From the NCBI GenBank assembly GCA_949316495.1, contig OX439004.1, positions 932,501-996,500 on the forward strand: a DNA stretch of 64,000 nucleotides, read 5' to 3'. The notes beneath the pieces were generated by a model. It had not been told where the DNA came from. It searched no databases and saw nothing but the letters and a program-made list of their open reading frames with translations. The position numbers and the translations under genes are program-made. Positions 53,101 through 62,100 of the stretch are shown here, one piece after another (the stretch's first letter is position 1; each line of letters starts with the position of its first letter). Origin of the DNA: Amphiduros pacificus. Lineage: Eukaryota; Annelida; Polychaeta; Phyllodocida; Hesionidae.

Positions 53101-56100
53101 ACTGCGCCACGGCCCGTGGCCTCATCACATGTATTTGTTTCCACTATTAACTTACAGTTAACACTTTCTGTCATAAGCAAGATCTTGGGAGTTGTTACTT
53201 TAGGAGTTGAGACTAGTTTATGAATTTTAGCATGCAAATTCGATAGTGCCTCATTTGTTTTTTTCTCTAATTTCAATTTTTCGTTTAACAATACAATTTC
53301 ACGATCCTTAGCATTGATTTCTTCAGTGAGTTCCCTTATCTTTTTCCTAGTAAAGTTTAGATACTTTGTACATTCATTTTCACAAGTGACTTTGATTTTT
53401 TTCAGAACATCTATCTCTACCCTGTGTGTAGCAATTTTATTATTCATAGCGGCCATTTCTTTCAATAGCACTTTCTTAGTTGTAGCTGTAGAGCTCGGAG
53501 ACAGCTTGGGGGTGCCTTGATAGTGTTACCCTCATCTAGAGGTGTGAGCGCGTCAGAGACTCTGTCTGAGCCGGTGGTGGCCATATTGCCAGGCTGTGAG
53601 TACGTTTACATATATTTGTGAACCATATTTTGAGAATACATTAGATTTAAAATTTGTAAGAGAAATCTATGGAAACTCGCTGAGGTTTTAAGAGTGTGGA
53701 TAAGAGAAATTTCAGATAGTCTCGTTGAGACTAAGAAAAATGTACAACTAGGTATGAATCAATAATAAATACCTCGCTGAGGTATGCAGATATGTTCAAT
53801 TGTATTTAATCATTAGTTTGAATTGAAAATTTGTAATACCTTGCTGAGGTATAAAAAAGTTTGTGTTACCTCGCTAAAGTGTATAAAAAATATCAACTGC
53901 ATTCTAGTTACTAATATGAATGACACAAGGCTTGTTTCACCGCTTATTACGTGGACGATGCGAGCATAACAACCAGTGAAATTTTTTTAAATCCAGATAA
54001 AATTCAGTTAAAATCACTTCGCATGCACAGGAACCTGGTCCATGATGTATGACTGAAAGTGTCTGCGGCTTTACTGATATGTCTGACAGTTTTCAGTGCG
54101 TCAAATAGTTGATATACTTATCCTTGAACTGTTTACACAATGAGATTAAGATGTCTGCCCAGTGTGATTAAGGTGTCACAGGGATTTTCAGGTTTCGCTT
54201 AGTATTATGCTGGTCCATTGTTTTGGGTTTTATGCAGCAGGGGGATGGGTTAGCTTTGTTGTAACTTGTTTACTTGTTTTTGCAAAATTCAGTTATCGTT
54301 AATCTCAGCTTGAAATTAATTAAATAAATGCTACCAAAAAATTGCTGTACTATTGCATTTTTTGGAAAGAAGATTATTTGTCAGTTTGTGATCTTGTAGC
54401 CATGTGAGTGCCACAATCTTGCTCTGATAATACATACCTGGTATATATATATATATATGATTATATATACTTATACACCGCTGGTATGTTGTCAATTTTG
54501 AAACCAATCGAAATCAGTGTCAAAATAATTCTAGTTTCTTCATATGTTTAATTTTCTATTTCTCTATCCTTTCTCTTTTGATATCCTTTCTCTATTTGAT
54601 ATCCAACTAAACACGTCCATTCCTCCCGCGCCACACACACAGTACTAATGTTATAGTGCATTATTTTTCTGCATATGTGCAACGATTGACCCATTTTGCA
54701 ATATCATATGCAGTGTGAGGCCCTTTTTATTATCATGATATTGTTTATCAGCAAAGACTATCTTTTCCTACTTGTAGATTATCTATTGTCCTCTCAATTC
54801 AATTGGATATTGTCCTCTCAATTCAATTGGATATTGTCCTCTCAATTCAATTGAGGGGACAATAGATAAATTCACGTTTGTTTAATGTCGCAGTCACATT
54901 TGTGCCGGATGCTAGCTGGGAATTACACATTGGCCAGCCTCACAGTTTCCCGGGGGCTGGGGAGTTTATCAGCAACAATCCAAGATATGCCTTAGCTGTG
55001 GTCATATTGTACAAGGGTGCCACACGGCAAGTGCAGTATTTGATGCCAAAGACGTCTGTGGAATATCATAAAGACGTCTGTATTATATGACAGATGTCTG
55101 TGAGATTTGTTGAAGACATCTGGTAAATGATACAGAGGTCTGTGAGAGATTGAAGGGAGTCCTTAGGATTATCTGACGATGGCCTTGGTTCACATAAAAA
55201 TCTTATTTTCACAGGATGATACATCCGACAGCCCTAGGAAAATCTTAAGATGTGCCTGCAGGACACTGCTGGGAACCTGCCGTAACCTTTAACATAATGT
55301 TTGTTTGTTTGTTTGGGGCTTTACATCACTTTTAACATTATTTCAGTCATTTCGTGATGAGACCTACTTGTAGCAGATATAGTGCTGCCTCACTGAATTG
55401 TCATGTCGCAGGTCCTTGACATGACAACCCACCCGGTCACAGATTTTCAAGGACAACGGGTTAACCCTTTGGCATGGGCCTCAGCTCATGTGTGAAATTG
55501 TATCATGAATTCAACCTCGCCACGGCCGGGATTCGAACCCACGACCTTTGGATCACCACAGAGGAACTGGTGCTAATAAGCTGGCACTCTAACCAACTGC
55601 GCCACAGCCCACATAATAGTGAGAGGACATCGTGGAAACGCCAGCAATGTTTATGTTGCTGCTAAAAGTTTATGATGACCTGTACATCTTAAAACTGCCC
55701 AATAGTAGCCGGTGATCTCCTGGTGCCCTCACGGCAAACTGAACTGCCAGCCAATGTTGTGAAAAATACACATCGGCTGGGTATCTTAATAAAGATCGGT
55801 GCAAATGTGACTGGGTTTTATGTACATGGAGATTGTGACCAGTATATAGTCTATCCTGACTAATATAATGCACATGGAGTTCAAGCAATGCTTTCATTCA
55901 ATTCATTTGCAATGTCTGTTCTCTCATACATGGATTTTCTTTGTTTGTTTTACATCAATTTCAAAATTATTTCAGTCATTCTGTGATGAGACCTACTTGT
56001 AGCAGATTTTGTGCTGCCTCACTGAATTATCGTGATGTAGGTCCTTGAAATTACAACCTACCCTGTTACAGATTTACAAGAACCCTTTAGGAACAGGTCT

Positions 56101-59100
56101 CAACTCATATGGGAAATCGTATTAAGAGTTCAATCTCAGTATGGCCGGGGTTTGAACCCATGACCTTTGGATCACCACAGAGGAATTGGTGCTAAAAAGC
56201 TGTCATTCTATCTTGCCACATGTCGATTATGTGACTGTATTCTTTATTCAGATACATCCGTCCTGAGCTGTGTAACATGATGTGTCATATCATACCATGT
56301 GATTCTGTACTATGCAATGTTACTTCTACCTTTTGCTTTAACCTGGATCATGCAATATTCTCTCTTTGCTTTGAGAATACTCCTTAGTGCCATTTCCTGA
56401 GTTATCATGCAATATGTCCTGTGTCATGGGTCTTTACCTATCAACATGTTATCTTTACTTCTGGCACTTACCCGAATTATGTAGTATGCCCCCTTCATTC
56501 AAGCACAGTGAATAATAACCAGTTATATTTATGCCCACTGCCGCCAAACCTTCACAGTGATTGTAGCACCCTTGAAAATATACAATAGTTATTCTGATAT
56601 TTTTGTTATTACAATGCAATGCACAGGACTGATATTTGGATAAATTAAAATTAACTAGAATAAGACAATAAAAAGCCTTTCATATATTGACCATCTAAGG
56701 ATTGATAAAATTGCTTTTCATCTAAATTAACTCTTTTTTCAACAAATATAACTTGTTAATCCGAATAAACCAACATCTTTTACCCAGTAAACCATATTTC
56801 AATATCTACTTCAGTGTTTTTGATATATTAACGTATTGCTTGTCTAAAATGATCTCAATATGCGTGTTCATTTTACACCTCTCTCTGTGTCGACAATGAA
56901 ATGTAGACATACCTTGTTCACAGAATTCCCCTGTGTAGCCAGGCTGGCATGAACAAGTTGTGGAATTGGGTGCGGCCTCACACGATCCTCCATTTTTACA
57001 TGGGTTGAGAGTGACACAAAGATTTGTGTCTATGAAATTATAACACATAAATAATTTAAATTCAAATTCTTCTTATATAAGACTGACAATTAAGCCTTGT
57101 GACTTTAGAGCAATGGAACAGAGGACACAAACTTGTTACACTCTCTTATTTGCCATATTTTGATGATGCAAAAACATGACTTAGGTACGAGCTTGATGAT
57201 GTACACACATGGCTTTAGTGAGAACTTGATGTATAGACATGACTTGAATAAGATCTTGATGATGTACACATGACTTGAGTAAGAGCTTTATGACATACAT
57301 ATTACGTGATTTGAGTAAGGGCTTGGTGACATATATTATACATATGACTTTAGTAAGAGCTTGATGATGTATATATATGAATTTACATCTATTGTCTACT
57401 TACATTGACTACAGTCGGGTAATTGCCAGTTAAGGTAACATTCGCATGCATGTGCGGATACATAGTCGACGCACGTTCCATGACCATTACATATATCCGC
57501 ATCAAGGCAGGCATCAACATCTGAACACACACAGAGTTGTGACATATAGGTATCAGGGAAATACAAGTTTTATTATCAAAATTCCTCACTTCAGTAAATA
57601 ATCAGCCCTGTGTCACTTCATGGGTCAGTATAAATTGTTGGACACAATCTATGATATAAATGAATATCATGATCACACTGCGTTTTTCAGTTTTCCCTGA
57701 AAGTTTAAGTTTTTTCCAAGCGGGATATTCTGGTTAGTCATTAAGACAGAAATATTAACACTGTACAAATCTACAATCTGTTTGAAACCCTGACTCAGTT
57801 GTTAAATGATTTGTCTCTATAATTTATTCTGAAAAAACCATCTCTACAATGTTGAAATGTAGATTTTTTGAGAATAGATGGGGGTATTGGCCATTGGCCA
57901 TGTGTCGTTAAAGTCTTCCTCTTTGATTGATCAGTGATGTACATTAAAATTTCAACATGATCACCTTCGGTCAAGAGTGTGATGTATCTTTTAACTCTCT
58001 TTAAAAAAAGGAAAAAAAAGAGAAGAAATGTGCACTTACCAGGACATCCAACCAGATCAAACCTCAGGCAAGGCCAGACATCCCATGCCAGGGGGACGAT
58101 CCTCACGACATCAGCCCACATCTCCTCAGGCATGTTGTAGGCATCCTCATCATCAATATAGGGAGTATCAAACCATGTGACAAACACCTGACCAAAATAA
58201 AAAGATATCAATATGGGGAGTATCAAACCATGTGACAAACACCTGACCAAAATACACAGCTATCAATATAGGGAGTATCAAACCATGTGACAAACACTTG
58301 ACCATAATACACAGCTATCAATATGGGGAATATCAAACCATGTGACAAATACATGACCAAAATACACAGCTATCAACGTGGGGAGTATCAAACCAGTGAC
58401 AAACACCTGGCCAAAATATACAGCTATCAATATGGGGAGTATCAAACCATGTGCCAAACACCTGGATAAGAGGTGATTTTTTTTAACCATGTCATCTTAA
58501 CTGGACCAGAATTTCACATCTTGAAATTTATGTCTGAAACATGATGTTGGCATGAGTTTGCAAACCACGTGGAGGCAGATATGTTATTAATGATCTTTTC
58601 AATGTATATAATTATAAGATTTAAATCAAAGCAACATGCAAATTGTCAAATATGAATATAATTTGTTATTGTCTGTGATGTGAAAGACTGATCAAATTAG
58701 ATGCGTGTGAAGTTTGTTCCTTATTCCTTATTTCTTTTAAATTGATATATTAGGTTGTAAACATCTCATATTTGCAACGTTGTCTTCAAAATGTCACTAG
58801 GTGTATTTTGAGGCAATTTTAATTAAGGAAATTCAAGAAAAAACTAATTATTAACACATATGAAATAAGTGGAAAAAAACTAGTTACCTCAGTGGTACCA
58901 TTGGAGCCGAGAACTGATTTGAAGGTGGCGCCACCATCGTCCGAGTAGTCTATCTGGTACTCGGTGACAGTGGCGTTGATTAACTCAGTGGTAGCCTGGG
59001 GATCAGTGTAGTCATACCTCTGAAGCACCACGCCTTTAATCTTATACATTTGACCGAGATTTACCTATTGAAAAAAACAGTTATCAATTCTCTCAATATT

Positions 59101-62100
59101 TATTGTACCATCGATTATGAAACCTTTTTCAAACTCCTCTAGAAGGCGACGTGGTGAACCGATCAATAGTTTGTGTGTGCCTCTGCTTGACAGTGTGAAC
59201 TTCTTTTGAAAGCCCCAGCCACAATGGAGGAGACTGAAGTCAACATGATCAATCACTTTTTAATGTGTTTATTAAATACATAAAATGACATTAAAATAGT
59301 TAGATATATTAAATGGTGGTCTCACTGTAGCAATCAGGCCAAGCGGATGACAGTGGACAGTAAAATTTGGGCATTCGGAATGAGTTCTGACCTCTATGCA
59401 ACTCAAATGCCCTATTATTTCCTCCTAAATTCCTTCGTTTTGGATTTGGAGCAGTACAGGTAAGACCACTTTGGTCATTTTGGTCTACAAAATATTTTCA
59501 ATATGTTGAAAATTTTGTGTGAAGATGTGTGGGTCAGTAATTTACTGCGAATTTTTTGTTTGTATCTCATCCTGAATTTGTTCTGACTGTGTTCTGACTG
59601 TGATATTCCCTGAATCTTGCATTTATGCGAACAAGGTACAGGGAAGACATCAACAGGTACAGATTTGATCAGAATAAGATGCGAACAGAACACAAACGTT
59701 TGTATTGGTCAGCTTCTCATTCATGTTGTCTGCAATACATCTGTCTTGTCTGTGTATATCCGTATTTGTATGCTTTCTATGTGCGTTTTCTCCTCAATAC
59801 TTTCGATCTATAGCAGTGTTCATCTGCGTTGTTCGATTTGGTCTCGTCCGCTTGATTTGTCTCAACTTGTGTATACCTTATTCATTCCTTCAAAGCACAC
59901 AAAAGCACACAAAAGCAAACATGCAAAACTTTGGAAATTCGAGGAAGGGAAGATACAATGAATGTCAGTTTAAATATCCTACTTTAGTTAGATGTTGAGA
60001 CCTTGTTGCGTCTACATTTACAAAAATGTTTAAATTTAGATGACATTGGACTGTAGACATTCTTAAAACCAACCATCCTTTAATCTTGGGAGCGAATCTA
60101 AATGAGAGTTTTATATGGTATCATAAAAAATACATAGTATAGAGAAAAATGTTGAAATATGATAAGTTTTGAAAAATAAATAGCTCAATTAAGAAGCAAA
60201 CAATTGAATAAAATGGATTTTTTTGTTTTCATTCCTTGACCCCTTGTCCCATCCTTAATAATTCTTTATAGATTTAGAGCTCACCTGGATATAGTGGTAA
60301 GAGGCATTGTTGGAGTCTGCGCACCATCCCCCGGCCAGCGTCGTGCCGTCAGGGCTAGTGGAGGGTGCGGAGTTTCGGCGCCCATTGGCCACACTGAACG
60401 TCTCCGTGGCATTAACACCACCATCATAAATAGAGGACGCCGAGAATTCACTGTCTCCTATGGTAGTTTTATCCTCCAATAGGAAAGTGATGCATTCTAG
60501 AATTCAAAGATAAAAATGTGTATTTAGAAAACAAGGCATTTAAGAATTATTGAAGATGTTTTAACAAACAAAAGGCATGCCTCCTCTCTGGCCATCCTAT
60601 TTTAAATTCTCAATTTCCGGTCATCTTGATTATTAATGTATCAGTTCATCATGATTTTAAAATTATCATTCTGTTAGTGTGTTATTCTTTGCAATTTGCT
60701 CTTTTGAACTGTTTCAAGAAATATCTATTTTGTTTCCAAAGTTATTGTTTGTTATCATTATTGTCATCATATTTGGGTGTTTTATTGCTGTGGGCCCAAG
60801 GCGAGGCCACCTTTTAAATTAAGAGCAATTTAGAGCTTTCATGGAATGAATATTCACTTGATTTTGTGGTGTTAGTGTTTGATTAAAAAGAAATAATCCT
60901 GCAAATAATCAAATTTCAATATCAGGGTGGTAATTAGTCTTGAAAATTTACAGTATAACTTTGATATGCACATTGTGAAATTGAAGTAGTTTCGACCAAA
61001 TTTTGATAAATTATGGCCCATAGCAAAATACAGATGCTTCAGACTAAGATTTGTGATAATTTAAACTTTTAATTGACATTTTGATTTTTAACAACTAATA
61101 CGGAAAAACCTCATAGGCAATCCAAAGTTATTGCGAGGGTTCAATGATAGCTTTAAACAAATAATTGTGGGCTGAATGAACCACAAGATAAATGTGTATT
61201 TTCTGAACAATAATTCAGTGGGCATGGAAAACAAGGGCTGACTGTAAACATCCCCTATGAACCATTTCTTGATGTGAGGGTCCATGAAGGAGGTGGCTAA
61301 CCTGAATAGATCACATATACATGAGGTATATTTACCATCATGACAGGTTTCTATGTCTGTGCAGTAGTCATAGAGTTTTTGAGCGTCTGTAGTGTAGCAC
61401 CAGATCTCGCTATCTAAGTCAGGAGACCTACAGAAATTTTGAGCATTTGCCTGACTTCCATCAGGAAAATCCTCATCAGCATGCCTAAAAATTTAAAATA
61501 TGGACAAAACTTGATAGATTTAAGTGTCCACCAGGTTAATAGAAATTTGCAGCACAATTACTTTGGGAAATCAATAACATTGGTATCATTTAAGATGACT
61601 TGGATGAGATGTCAGGAAATAATATCACGCAATATTCACTTAAAAAGTGTCCTTTGTTTAAAAATGGATGTCATGGATGTCAGGAAATTATATAAGATAA
61701 TAGAAATATAGCATAAACCTACTTGGGTGAGATATCAGGAAGTCATAAAGGACAATTAGATTAATTATGCACAATAAGGTTTCTCATCTGAGATGTCAGG
61801 GAATCACATGGGACATTTTGGTTCATTATATTATAAGCCTACTTGATCAGATTCATTATATAGGTTAAGCCTACTTGATCAGATTCATTACATATGTTAA
61901 GACTACTTGATCCGAATTATATGATTTAAACCTATTTGATCAGATTTATTTCAAAAGTAAAGCCTACTTGATCAGATCCATTTCATAAGTTAAGCCTACT
62001 TGGTCAGATCCATTATAGAAGTTAAGCTTACTTGATAAGATTCATTATATTATAAGTTAAGCAAACTTGATCAGATTCATTATATGAGTTAAGCCTACTT

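Noticed and set aside
58278-58490. Minus-strand frame with repeated VFVTWFD and [10 protein letters not shown]
   Set aside because: It is the 55-bp minisatellite copying the exon start, not a separate gene.
59617-59998. Three overlapping plus-strand frames in the F5/8C intron
   Set aside because: No domain features; opposite strand to the gene and no splice signals noted.
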